DNA from: Palsa-892 sp035295845
GTDB taxonomy: Bacteria; Pseudomonadota; Alphaproteobacteria; Rhizobiales; Xanthobacteraceae
Direction of reading: 5' to 3'
Length of the DNA stretch: 64,000 nucleotides
NCBI GenBank assembly: GCA_035295845.1
Contig: DATGIF010000032.1
Span: 1-64,000, forward strand
Notes under the pieces: model-generated
Told to the model about the DNA's origin: nothing
Databases searched by the model: none
The model's input: the letters and a program-made list of their open reading frames with translations, nothing else
Position numbers and translations under genes: made by a program
Part shown: in pieces, positions 1 to 7,677 of the stretch
Layout: every line of letters starts with the position of its first letter
Numbering within the stretch: the stretch's first letter is position 1

Positions 1-264
1 TGGCTCGTTTGGCACAAAGCGCCGGACGCAGTGATCGTGATGGCCATTGCGACCGCCGGGATCGTGATCGCAATCCGCGAAAATCTCGACATGATGCTGA
101 GCAAAGTCCCCAGAAGCGTTCCGGTCGAGCGGCTATTTAGGATAGGCGAAAGGCGATTTTCCAGACCGCAATTGCCGCAGCGCAAGATTGTCGAAAGATG
201 TTGCATGAAAGCCACTTACCTTCAATACACGCCCGGAAAAACCCGCGACGTTCGGCGCATATAG
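1..264 (+). CDS. Possible C-terminal end of an unrecognised membrane protein (left edge)
   Basis: A frame is open from the first base of the window and stops at 264. The first 35 or so residues read like the end of a membrane protein: a hydrophobic stretch rich in Ala, Ile and Val, then a charged tail. From about base 130 the frame uses codons such as AGG, ATA and CGA that are rare in the neighbouring genes, and it runs into the 3' end of the opposing methyltransferase gene. The real stop could therefore lie in another frame or the whole frame could be chance. No family is recognised and the start is outside the window. Confidence 0.3.
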   Translation, partial: WLVWHKAPDAVIVMAIATAGIVIAIRENLDMMLSKVPRSVPVERLFRIGERRFSRPQLPQRKIVERCCMKATYLQYTPGKTRDVRRI

Positions 265-827
265 GCGCGGTATTCGTCGCCGAAGGCATCACACATTAAC
301 CGCTCCTCTTCTCCGACCCGGCCAAAGAACAAAGTGCCGAATCCGACAATCCCCGCGAAACCTGCAACCCAATTGGGCAAAAGCAGGGCCTGCGCCACGG
401 CCCATAGCCAAAAGGCCGAATACATCGGATGGCGCACGAGCGCGTAGATGCCGGTGGTGATCAGCTTGTGATTCTCGCGGATGTCGAGACTCACCGACCA
501 GTTGCGTCCGAGATCCTTGTGCGTGCGGTAAAACAGCCACATGGAAACCGCCAATACGAAACTTCCAAGCCAGGCGAGCGCGGGCACGAAGGGGCGATCG
601 GCGAAGCTCAAAAAGTGGAATCGGCTGCTCTCGAAACTGCTCACGACATAGGCGAGCGGAATGATGCCGAGGCCGGTGAGCGAAATCGCCATGAGGGCTT
701 TTTCGCGCAGACCCCGGCCACTTTTTTTGACGGCCGCCTTGCGCGCGCGGCGGCGGGCGGGAATGCGGATGATGAACCAGGCCACCGCGCCGATGAGAAA
801 GACGATCATCGCGAGCGACGGCGTCAT
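222..827 (-). CDS. Isoprenylcysteine carboxyl methyltransferase (ICMT/PEMT) family membrane protein
   Basis: A 201-residue integral membrane protein of the ICMT/PEMT-like fold, which transfers a methyl group from S-adenosylmethionine. It has about five hydrophobic segments. The family core lies in the C-terminal half: a Leu-Gly-Arg-Asn-Trp segment near residues 106-110, the RHPMY motif at 132-136 and an Glu-Glu-Glu-Arg-Leu motif at 173-177, which together form the cofactor pocket. The true substrate in bacteria is usually unknown, because isoprenylated proteins are absent; small lipophilic molecules or phospholipids are possible. Its start overlaps the stop of the upstream hydrolase gene (ATGA), so the two are co-transcribed and probably translationally coupled. 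Confidence 0.8.
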   Translation of the reverse strand: MTPSLAMIVFLIGAVAWFIIRIPARRRARKAAVKKSGRGLREKALMAISLTGLGIIPLAYVVSSFESSRFHFLSFADRPFVPALAWLGSFVLAVSMWLFYRTHKDLGRNWSVSLDIRENHKLITTGIYALVRHPMYSAFWLWAVAQALLLPNWVAGFAGIVGFGTLFFGRVGEEERLMCDAFGDEYRAYMRRTSRVFPGVY

Positions 828-2056
828 TTTTTACCCGCCACGGCGGCGGCTTTGGCGGGCGCCTCGCCCGCCTGATAGGAGCCGTCTTCGGCAAAGGCCG
901 TAAGCAAGCGGTCGCGTTCGGCGACGCGGCGCGCTAGCGGCGCCGGGCCGCAGATGATCTGGAAGTAGTCGTAGAAATAGCGAAGCTCGTTTCCCATGCT
1001 GAATTGCCGGTGCAGGCGGAAAAAATTTCCCCAGAAGCGCTTGTAGGTCAAAGGCTCGAGCATCCGGCGAATTTTCACCTGCTGGACGATCGGCTTGTCG
1101 CGATCGGGGAGCCCCATCTCGACCACGGGATCGGTCTTGTAGAAGCTGATGACGTCGACGATCGCCTGATACTCGACCCAGTTCAGGTGAGGCGCGTCGG
1201 CGACGTGGCCAGTGGCGACGCGAATCCACTCGGCCTTGGGATGCAACGCGATCTTCAAGAGCGATGAGCCCGTCGACATCAGCCACAGCACCGGGCCCTG
1301 CTGGCCGAGCGCGGGGTCGAGCTTGAGCGCGCGATCGACGATCTCCATCATCAACGCGCCGCCGAGACTGTGACCCGATACCACGAGCTCGTCATAGGAG
1401 CGGTCGCGCGCGCGCTGGACGAGTTCGCGGGCGAAGCGGTCGATGCGCGCGTCCAAACCGGCGCGGCTTCGGTGCACGAGCTCGTCGGCGAAAATCCAGT
1501 CATCGAGCAGATAATCGATGAGCAAAAACCGCCCCGGCCAGTAGAGGAAGCCAATAAAGAGCGCGATCGCAAGCAGGGCCGCGAGCGGCGCCGGGATCGG
1601 CAAGCCGAAGCGTGTGAGGACATAGGGAATTGCGACGGCGGCCGCGATCAGGCCGGCGAACAGGACGAAGGGATAGAGAAAGAACAGAAAGTAGCGGATG
1701 CTCGAGCGCAGATAGCGGTAGGCGGCGCCGGACACGATGAAATCACCGAGCGCGAGAAGCCCGCGCGGCACGCGTTCGAGCTTGGAGCGGGCGAAATCGG
1801 CGGTGACGAAATCGTCCCAGCGCAGCAACACGAAATCCGTGTCCGTGCGCCAGCCCGGCGCCGTGGCCGAGATTTTCCAGCTCGCGAGCCCGTCCTTATC
1901 GGAGGCAACCGGCTCCGAGGTGGTTGCCGTTGCGTTCCAGGTCTTCTCGAAACGCTTGAGCTCGCGCACGAAGCGCTGATGCCACCAATCGGGTGTCACC
2001 GGCTCGTAGCCGCCGACGCAGAGGAAACAGCGTTTTTTGACGATTTCGATTGTCAT
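824..2056 (-). CDS. Membrane-anchored lipase-like alpha/beta hydrolase
   Basis: A 410-residue protein when started at the ATG at 2056; a longer frame reaches 2095 but its extra residues are Gly-rich and not convincing. The Gly-His-Ser-Leu-Gly nucleophile elbow at residues 228-232 marks a serine hydrolase of the lipase type. Two hydrophobic segments at about 122-147 and 155-175 should anchor it in the inner membrane, with the N-terminal region and the hydrolase domain on the same side. The last codons overlap the downstream methyltransferase start (ATGA). The 244 bases between this gene and acpXL hold the divergent promoters. Substrate unknown; a lipid ester is the obvious guess. Confidence 0.7.
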   Translation of the reverse strand: MTIEIVKKRCFLCVGGYEPVTPDWWHQRFVRELKRFEKTWNATATTSEPVASDKDGLASWKISATAPGWRTDTDFVLLRWDDFVTADFARSKLERVPRGLLALGDFIVSGAAYRYLRSSIRYFLFFLYPFVLFAGLIAAAVAIPYVLTRFGLPIPAPLAALLAIALFIGFLYWPGRFLLIDYLLDDWIFADELVHRSRAGLDARIDRFARELVQRARDRSYDELVVSGHSLGGALMMEIVDRALKLDPALGQQGPVLWLMSTGSSLLKIALHPKAEWIRVATGHVADAPHLNWVEYQAIVDVISFYKTDPVVEMGLPDRDKPIVQQVKIRRMLEPLTYKRFWGNFFRLHRQFSMGNELRYFYDYFQIICGPAPLARRVAERDRLLTAFAEDGSYQAGEAPAKAAAVAGKK

Positions 2057-2300
2057 GGCCCCCGCGCGGATACCGCCCCCTTGCCCAAGCGGCAAGCTGA
2101 GTAGGGAAAGCCGCCGGAATGCGCAAGTTCGCCGCTAAAATCGGCCCTTGCCGGGGCCCTCTGGGGATCATTCGCGGCATTGAAAGCCCGCGCGCCGTCC
2201 GCTATAGGAGCCGCAACCCTAGGGCTACGAAACGGCCGTTCTTCCGGCATTTTGGGCCGTATGTCGCACCGGAGTTCGCGGGCGCGACCGGAGATTTTTT

Positions 2301-2582
2301 ATGTCATCGACCTTCGACACGGTCGCCAATATCATCGCCGAGACGTGCGATATCCCGCGTGACACCATCACGCCGGACAGCCACGCCATCGACGATCTCG
2401 GCATTGACAGCCTCGACTTCCTCGACATCGCGTTTGCGATCGACAAGGCGTTCGGCATCAAGCTGCCCTTGGAGCAATGGACGCAGGAAGTGAACGAGGG
2501 CAAGGCGACGACCGAGGAATATTTCGTGCTGAAGAACCTCTGCAGCCGCATCGACGGACTCGTCGCCGCCAAGAACGCCTAA
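2301..2582 (+). CDS. acpXL: Acyl carrier protein AcpXL for very-long-chain fatty acids of lipid A
   Basis: A 93-residue acyl carrier protein. Ser37 in the Asp-Ser-Leu-Asp motif is the site for the 4'-phosphopantetheine arm. It is longer than the usual 78-residue AcpP and carries the extended C-terminal part seen in AcpXL, the carrier on which rhizobia build 27-hydroxyoctacosanoic and related C28 acids. The assignment rests mainly on context: it opens the run acpXL, fabZXL, fabF2XL, fabF1XL, dehydrogenase, lpxXL, in the same order as in Rhizobium. The promoter should lie in 2057-2300. Confidence 0.9.
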   Translation: MSSTFDTVANIIAETCDIPRDTITPDSHAIDDLGIDSLDFLDIAFAIDKAFGIKLPLEQWTQEVNEGKATTEEYFVLKNLCSRIDGLVAAKNA

Positions 2583-2592
2583 CGAAGGCGAA

Positions 2593-3063
2593 ATGCGGCT
2601 CGAATACTTCCAGATGATCGACCGCTTCGTCGAGCTTTCGCCCGGCGAGCGGAAAATCAAGGCGCTTTGCAAGGTGCCGACGGAAAGCCCGGTGTTCGAA
2701 GGTCATTTCCCGGGCTTCGCGCTGATGCCCGGCGTGCTCCTGATCGAATGCATGGCGCAGACCACCGGCTGGCTGGTGAGCGTGGTCACCGGCTTCGTCG
2801 GGCTGCCGCTTCTTGTCGGCGTCAAGGATGCAAAAATCCGGGATATTGTTTTGCCGGGCGCCGAACTCACCTTCGACGGCGCCATCGTCCATGAGGGTTC
2901 GGGCTACGCCATGGCCGAGGCGAAGGGTTTCCAGAAAGGCAAGCCGGTGTGCGAGGCGCGCCTCACCTTCCGGCTCACGCCCTATCCCGACGAGAAGTTC
3001 CGCCAGATCATGATCGAGATGGGCGACAAGGTCGGCATCCCGGTGAAGGAGTATTCGAAGTGA
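2593..3063 (+). CDS. fabZXL: 3-hydroxyacyl-ACP dehydratase, FabZ-like (VLCFA cluster)
   Basis: A 156-residue hot-dog-fold dehydratase that removes water from 3-hydroxyacyl-AcpXL during elongation. The catalytic pair of FabZ is present: His38 in Glu-Gly-His-Phe-Pro-Gly and Glu52 in Leu-Ile-Glu-Cys-Met-Ala-Gln on the central helix. It follows acpXL by 10 bases and overlaps the next gene by four bases. It is presumably dedicated to the long-chain pathway; the housekeeping fabZ would sit with lpxD/lpxA elsewhere. Confidence 0.88.
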   Translation: MRLEYFQMIDRFVELSPGERKIKALCKVPTESPVFEGHFPGFALMPGVLLIECMAQTTGWLVSVVTGFVGLPLLVGVKDAKIRDIVLPGAELTFDGAIVHEGSGYAMAEAKGFQKGKPVCEARLTFRLTPYPDEKFRQIMIEMGDKVGIPVKEYSK

Positions 3064-4250
3064 GCGGCCGCCGCGAGGTCTGGATCACGGGCGTCGGCTT
3101 CATTTCCTGTCTCGGCGAAGGGCTTGAAGCGAACTGGTCGCGGCTCATGACCGATCAGCCGCCGCGCGCGCATGACACAGAGAAATTCGCGCCGTTCATC
3201 GTGCATCCGCTCGCGCCGGTGAACTTCGACCTGCAGATTCCGAAAAAGGGCGACCAGCGGCAGATGGAGCTGTGGCAGCGGATCGGCGTCTATGCCGCAG
3301 GGCTGGCGCTTTCGAACGCCGGCGTTGCCGGCAAGGCCGACATTCTCGACCGCATGGACATGATCACCGCCGCCGGCGGCGGCGAGCGCGATATCGCGGT
3401 CGACAGCGCGATTCTGAGCGGCATCAGGACCGCGCCGAATCCGGCGGCGTTCCTGAACGAGCGCTTGCTGAGCGACCTCCGCCCCACCCTTTTTCTCGCG
3501 CAGCTGCCGAATTTGCTCGCCGGCAACATCTCGATCGTGCACGGCGTCGTCGGTTCCTCACGCACCTTCATGGGCGAGGAGGCCGCGGGCGTCGACGCGA
3601 TGCGGGTGACTTTCGAGCGCGTGGCGGCGGGACAAAGCGACATCTCCCTTGTCGGCAGCTCCTTTCACGGCACGCGCTGGGATTTGCTGCTGGTCACGGA
3701 ACTCGCCGGAAATCTCCTGAAGGACAAATTCGCGCCGGTCTGGGACCGCGGCGAACGCGGCGGGCTCGCGCTCGCCTCGATGGGTGCGGCGCTCGTGGTC
3801 GAAAGCAGGGAGCATGCGGAAGCGCGGGGAGCGGCGCCGATCGCCCGTCTTGTCGCGATCCAGTCCGACCGCAACCAGAGGAAGCCCGGCGAAATCGAGG
3901 CCACGATCGCGCGCGAATGGGCGGCGATCGAACCGAAGGTCCGCCGCGGCGAGGCGGTCATTATTTCCGGCGCATCGGGCCTGGAGCCGCCGACCGCGGC
4001 GGAAAAAAAGGCGCTCGAGAAAATCGGCCTTCCGGTGCGCGCGACCGGCACCCATATTGGCCATGGTTTCGATACGCAGTTTCTCGCGAACCTCGCGATC
4101 GCCTGCGAAACCTTGCGTCAGGGCAAGCTCTTTCCGCCGTCGGGCTCTGGCGATCAAGGCGATAGTCCGGCTAAAATCAGCCAGGTGGCTGTGACGAGCG
4201 TGGGCAATTGGCGGGGCGAAGGACTGGGCTTGATCGAAAAGGCCGGCTGA
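3060..4250 (+). CDS. fabF2XL: Ketosynthase homologue lacking catalytic residues (FabF2XL, chain-length-factor-like)
   Basis: A 396-residue beta-ketoacyl-ACP synthase fold protein. The GTG at 3060 overlaps the fabZXL stop (GTGA), and the protein from there starts with the expected first beta strand, so this start was chosen over the longer frame. At the place of the active-site Thr-Ala-Cys-Ala of FabF the protein has His-Gly-Val-Val-Gly-Ser (about 161-166), so the cysteine is gone. The first catalytic histidine motif (Asn-Ala-His-Gly-Thr) is replaced by a Ser-Gly-Ala-Ser-Gly stretch (303-307); only a His-Ile-Gly-His-Gly motif (332-336) remains. This resembles KS-beta / chain length factors. 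It probably pairs with the active FabF1XL to set the C26-C28 chain length. Confidence 0.85.
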   Translation: MSGRREVWITGVGFISCLGEGLEANWSRLMTDQPPRAHDTEKFAPFIVHPLAPVNFDLQIPKKGDQRQMELWQRIGVYAAGLALSNAGVAGKADILDRMDMITAAGGGERDIAVDSAILSGIRTAPNPAAFLNERLLSDLRPTLFLAQLPNLLAGNISIVHGVVGSSRTFMGEEAAGVDAMRVTFERVAAGQSDISLVGSSFHGTRWDLLLVTELAGNLLKDKFAPVWDRGERGGLALASMGAALVVESREHAEARGAAPIARLVAIQSDRNQRKPGEIEATIAREWAAIEPKVRRGEAVIISGASGLEPPTAAEKKALEKIGLPVRATGTHIGHGFDTQFLANLAIACETLRQGKLFPPSGSGDQGDSPAKISQVAVTSVGNWRGEGLGLIEKAG

Positions 4251-4264
4251 ACGGGAGATGAGCC

Positions 4265-5548
4265 GTGGCTAACGCAACGAAGGACAAGGCGGGACGGCCG
4301 ATCATCGCGGTCACGGGCATGGGCGTGGTCACCCCGCTCGGCACCGGCAAGGACGACAACTGGAAGAAGCTTGTCGCCGGTGAATCGGGCATTCGCCGCA
4401 TCTCGCGCTTTCCGACTGACGGATTGCGCACCACGATCGCGGGCTCGATCGATCACGAATATGAAGACGGCATGGCGCCGTCGGTCATGACCGAGAAAGT
4501 CGCGCGCATTGTCGGCGAGGAAGCAATCGCGCAGGCCGGCATTGGCTCGAAAGGCCGTTTCCCGGGACCGCTTTTCCTGGCCATGGCGCCGATCGAGCTC
4601 GAATGGCCGCATCGCTTCGATCTTGCCAGCGCCGCGGGCGCCAACGAAAACGTGAGCTACGCCGATCTCCTGCGCGTGGCGACGCAGCCGCGCTTCGCGC
4701 CCTACTTCGAGATGTCGAAATACGGCATTGTCGGCGAGCATCTCGCCGAGCATTTCGGCACCGAGGGCTCGCCGATTTCATTGACCACCGCCTGCGCCTC
4801 CGGCGCGACCGCGATCCAGCTCGGCGTCGAAGCGATCCGCCGCGGCGACTGCGAAACGGCGCTCGCGATCGGCGCCGATACGTCCGTGACGCCGGAATCG
4901 GTCGTGCGCTTTTCGCTCCTGTCGGCGCTGTCGACACATAACGATCCGCCGGATCAGGCGTCGAAGCCCTTCTCGAAGAATCGCGACGGCTTCGTGCTCG
5001 CGGAGGGTGCGGCCGCGCTCGTGCTCGAAAGTCTTGAACACGCGAAGGCGCGCGGCGCGAAAATTCTCGGCATCGTGCAGGGCAGCGGCGAAAAATCGGA
5101 CAATTTCCACCGCACCCGCTCGAGCCCGAACGGCAAGCCGATCATCGGCTGTATGCAAAACGCCTTCGTCGATGCCGGGATTTCGCCGGAAGACGTCGAT
5201 TACATCAACGCCCACGGCACCTCGACGCCCGAGAACGACAAGATGGAATATACGGGGGTCACCGCCGTGTTCGGCGAGCGTGCGCACAAGATCCCGATTT
5301 CCTCCAACAAGTCGATGATCGGACACACGCTCACGGCCGCGGGCGCGGTCGAGGCGGTCGTTACGCTCTTGACCATCCAGAACCAGCGCATTCCACCCAC
5401 GATCAACCACAAGGTTCCGGATCCGGCGATTGCCCTCGATGTCGTGCCGAACACCGCGCGCGATGCGAAGATTAGGACTGCGATTTCGAATTCCTTCGGT
5501 TTCGGCGGCCAGAATGTCTGCCTCGTGCTCGCCGGCGAGCCGGCTTGA
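4265..5548 (+). CDS. fabF1XL: Beta-ketoacyl-ACP synthase II, FabF1XL
   Basis: A 427-residue condensing enzyme that elongates acyl-AcpXL with malonyl units. All catalytic residues are in place: Cys177 in Thr-Ala-Cys-Ala-Ser-Gly, His317 in Asn-Ala-His-Gly-Thr, Lys349 and His354 in Lys-Ser-Met-Ile-Gly-His. Translation starts at a GTG at 4265 behind a GGGAG sequence, 14 bases after the fabF2XL stop. A segment around residues 100-155 (a Phe/Tyr/Trp-rich insertion) is longer than in housekeeping FabF and could belong to the acyl pocket or the partner interface. Confidence 0.92.
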   Translation: MANATKDKAGRPIIAVTGMGVVTPLGTGKDDNWKKLVAGESGIRRISRFPTDGLRTTIAGSIDHEYEDGMAPSVMTEKVARIVGEEAIAQAGIGSKGRFPGPLFLAMAPIELEWPHRFDLASAAGANENVSYADLLRVATQPRFAPYFEMSKYGIVGEHLAEHFGTEGSPISLTTACASGATAIQLGVEAIRRGDCETALAIGADTSVTPESVVRFSLLSALSTHNDPPDQASKPFSKNRDGFVLAEGAAALVLESLEHAKARGAKILGIVQGSGEKSDNFHRTRSSPNGKPIIGCMQNAFVDAGISPEDVDYINAHGTSTPENDKMEYTGVTAVFGERAHKIPISSNKSMIGHTLTAAGAVEAVVTLLTIQNQRIPPTINHKVPDPAIALDVVPNTARDAKIRTAISNSFGFGGQNVCLVLAGEPA

Positions 5549-5652
5549 AGGCGGCAATCTTCGCGGCGAAATCGAGGTTGACGGCGGGCGCCGATAGGCT
5601 TTAGCCCTCAGCCCTCACGCAACCATTCCCCTCTCCGCTGGTCATTTTCCGC

Positions 5653-6675
5653 ATGCGCGCGCTTCGCCTTGTCTCCGACCGGAAACTAGAGATCGCCGAG
5701 GTCGATGCACCGCCGCCGCCGGGCGAAGGCGAAGTGCAGATCAAGACGCACGCGATCGCGCTCAATCACATCGACGTCTGGGGCTGGCGCGGCATGGCGT
5801 TTGCCAAGCGCAAGCTGCCGCTCGTCGTGGGCGCGGAAGCCTCGGGCGAGATCGCGGCGGTCGGACCGGGCGTCAAAGGCTTCAAAGCCGGCGACCCGGT
5901 CACGCCTTATGGGGCGCTCACCTGCGGCAAGTGCGCCGCTTGTCTCGAAGGCCGCGACAACCTCTGCGAGGTGGTGAACGGCGTCGCCGGCTTTCACGTC
6001 GATGGCTTCGCGCGCGATCTCTACAATCATCCGGCACGGCTCGTGGTGCCGGTGCCGAAGGGCGTCACGCCGACCGACGCTTCCTGCGCGCCGCTTACTT
6101 TCGCGACCGACGTGCACATGCTGTTCGACAACGCCAAGCTGAAAGCGGGCGAAACCGTGCTCGTGCATGCCGGCGGCTCCGGCATCGGCTCGGCGGCGAT
6201 CAGGCTCGCGAAATTTGTCGGCGCGACTGTGATCACGACCGTCGGCGACGACGAAAAGGCGGCGAAGGCAAAAGCCATCGGCGCCGATTACGTCATCAAC
6301 TACAAGACCGAACGCTTCGAGCACATCGTGCGCAAGATCACGCAAAAGAAGGGCGTCGACGTCGTCTTCGAGCATACCGGCGCCGACACCTGGGACGGCT
6401 CGTTGCTCTCCATGAAGCGCGGCGGCAGGCTCGTCACCTGCGGCGCGACCTCGGGTCCGTCGGGCAAGATCAACCTGATGCAGCTCTTCCAGCAGCAGTA
6501 CAAAATCTTCGGCTCGTTCGGATTTACGATCCGCAATGTCGCGGAAGCGCTCGACTACATGGCGAAGGGCGTGAAACCCGTGATCGATTCCGAGGTCGCG
6601 CTTGCCGATTTCCAGCAAGGCCTCGAGCGCCTCGAAGGCCGCCGCGTGTTCGGCAAGATCGTCGTGCGTTTCTAA
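5653..6675 (+). CDS. adh2XL: Zinc-type medium-chain dehydrogenase/reductase of the VLCFA cluster
   Basis: A 340-residue MDR-superfamily oxidoreductase. Four cysteines at 91, 94, 97 and 105 form the structural zinc lobe, and the NADP(H) Rossmann motif Ala-Gly-Gly-Ser-Gly-Ile-Gly lies at 173-179. The catalytic zinc site looks absent: the usual Gly-His-Glu is Gly-Ala-Glu (60-62) and the usual cysteine near residue 39 is a histidine. It should thus act as an enoyl or quinone-type reductase, not as an alcohol dehydrogenase. Position between fabF1XL and lpxXL suggests the enoyl-reduction step on AcpXL; this is inference from context. Confidence 0.8.
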   Translation: MRALRLVSDRKLEIAEVDAPPPPGEGEVQIKTHAIALNHIDVWGWRGMAFAKRKLPLVVGAEASGEIAAVGPGVKGFKAGDPVTPYGALTCGKCAACLEGRDNLCEVVNGVAGFHVDGFARDLYNHPARLVVPVPKGVTPTDASCAPLTFATDVHMLFDNAKLKAGETVLVHAGGSGIGSAAIRLAKFVGATVITTVGDDEKAAKAKAIGADYVINYKTERFEHIVRKITQKKGVDVVFEHTGADTWDGSLLSMKRGGRLVTCGATSGPSGKINLMQLFQQQYKIFGSFGFTIRNVAEALDYMAKGVKPVIDSEVALADFQQGLERLEGRRVFGKIVVRF

Positions 6676-6688
6676 GCCGGAGGCGTGC

Positions 6689-7660
6689 TTGAGTATCGCG
6701 GTCCACGGCTTTCGCCGCACGGTGCGCAAGACCTGGCGCAGAATCTACCGGCCCCTCCTCCGGCCGGTTCTGGTCGCGATCGATTACGTGCTCGTGATCG
6801 TCGTGCGCATTGCCGTGCGCGGGTTGAAAAAGCTCGATCCCGACGCGAGCTCCGATTTCATGGGCAAGTTCGTCCGCTCCGTCGGCCCCTTTGTGCCCGC
6901 CAACAAGACGGGGCTTGCGAACCTGCGCGCCGCCTATCCCGAAAAAAGCGAGGCTGAAATCAAAGAGATCCTCGGCGGCGTGTGGGAAAATCTCGGCCGC
7001 GTCGCCGGCGAGTTCGTGCATCTCGAAGGGCTGTGGGACTACGATTATTCGCGCCCGACGCCCGGCCGCATCGAAACCAGCGACGCGCTGAAATTCGGCG
7101 AGATGCGCGATGACGGCAAGCCCGCGCTCATCTTCTCGGCGCATCTCGCGAATTGGGAACTCGCGGCGGTTTGCGCCGCCGCGCACGGGCTCGACGCCGC
7201 CGTGCTCTTCCGCGCGCCGACCAATCGTTTCGTCGCGGAACTGATCCACGAAACCCGCTCGAACTCGATGGTGAAACTCGTGCCCACCGGATTCCAGTCG
7301 GTGTTCGCCATGGCCGGTATGATCGAGCGCGGCGGCCATGTGGGCATGCTCGTCGACCAGTATTATCACGAGATCCACGGCGCCGAGCGCGTGACCTTCT
7401 TCGGCCGCTCGACGCCGGCCAACCCCACGCTCGCGCGGCTTGCGCGCCAGTTCGACTGTCCGGTCTACGGCGTCCGCATCGTGCGGCTGCCGCAGAACCG
7501 CTTTCGCGTCGATCTTGTCGGCCCGGTCGAGTTGCCGCGCGATGCCGAGGGGCGCGTCGATGTCGGACCCGCGACGCAAAAAATCATGTCGATTATCGAG
7601 GGCTGGATCCGCGAGCATCCGGAGCAATGGCTCTGGCTGCACCGCCGCTGGCGGGACTGA
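6689..7660 (+). CDS. lpxXL: Lipid A very-long-chain fatty acid acyltransferase LpxXL
   Basis: A 323-residue member of the LpxL/HtrB lauroyl-acyltransferase family, which in rhizobia moves the C28 acid from AcpXL onto lipid A at the inner face of the cytoplasmic membrane. A TTG at 6689, ten or so bases after a perfect GGAGG, gives the best start; the longer frame overlaps the dehydrogenase gene. An N-terminal hydrophobic helix (about 25-45) anchors it. The catalytic His-x4-Glu pair is His152/Glu157 (His-Leu-Ala-Asn-Trp-Glu). It closes the cluster, 13 bases after the dehydrogenase. Confidence 0.92.
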   Translation: MSIAVHGFRRTVRKTWRRIYRPLLRPVLVAIDYVLVIVVRIAVRGLKKLDPDASSDFMGKFVRSVGPFVPANKTGLANLRAAYPEKSEAEIKEILGGVWENLGRVAGEFVHLEGLWDYDYSRPTPGRIETSDALKFGEMRDDGKPALIFSAHLANWELAAVCAAAHGLDAAVLFRAPTNRFVAELIHETRSNSMVKLVPTGFQSVFAMAGMIERGGHVGMLVDQYYHEIHGAERVTFFGRSTPANPTLARLARQFDCPVYGVRIVRLPQNRFRVDLVGPVELPRDAEGRVDVGPATQKIMSIIEGWIREHPEQWLWLHRRWRD

Positions 7661-7677
7661 GCGCGAGGACCGCGCTC
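7659..7677. terminator. Hairpin between convergent genes
   Basis: Perfect 7-bp stem GAGCGCG / CGCGCTC with a 5-base loop. It overlaps the stop codons of lpxXL and of the convergent binding-protein gene. There is no T-run, so it may stop transcription only weakly or protect mRNA ends. Confidence 0.4.

Noticed and set aside
1042..1051. Metzincin motif in the polyvalent protein (residue numbers)
   Set aside because: The His after HExxH is one residue short of the metzincin spacing; the Glu-rich segment at 1096-1103 is the better third ligand.
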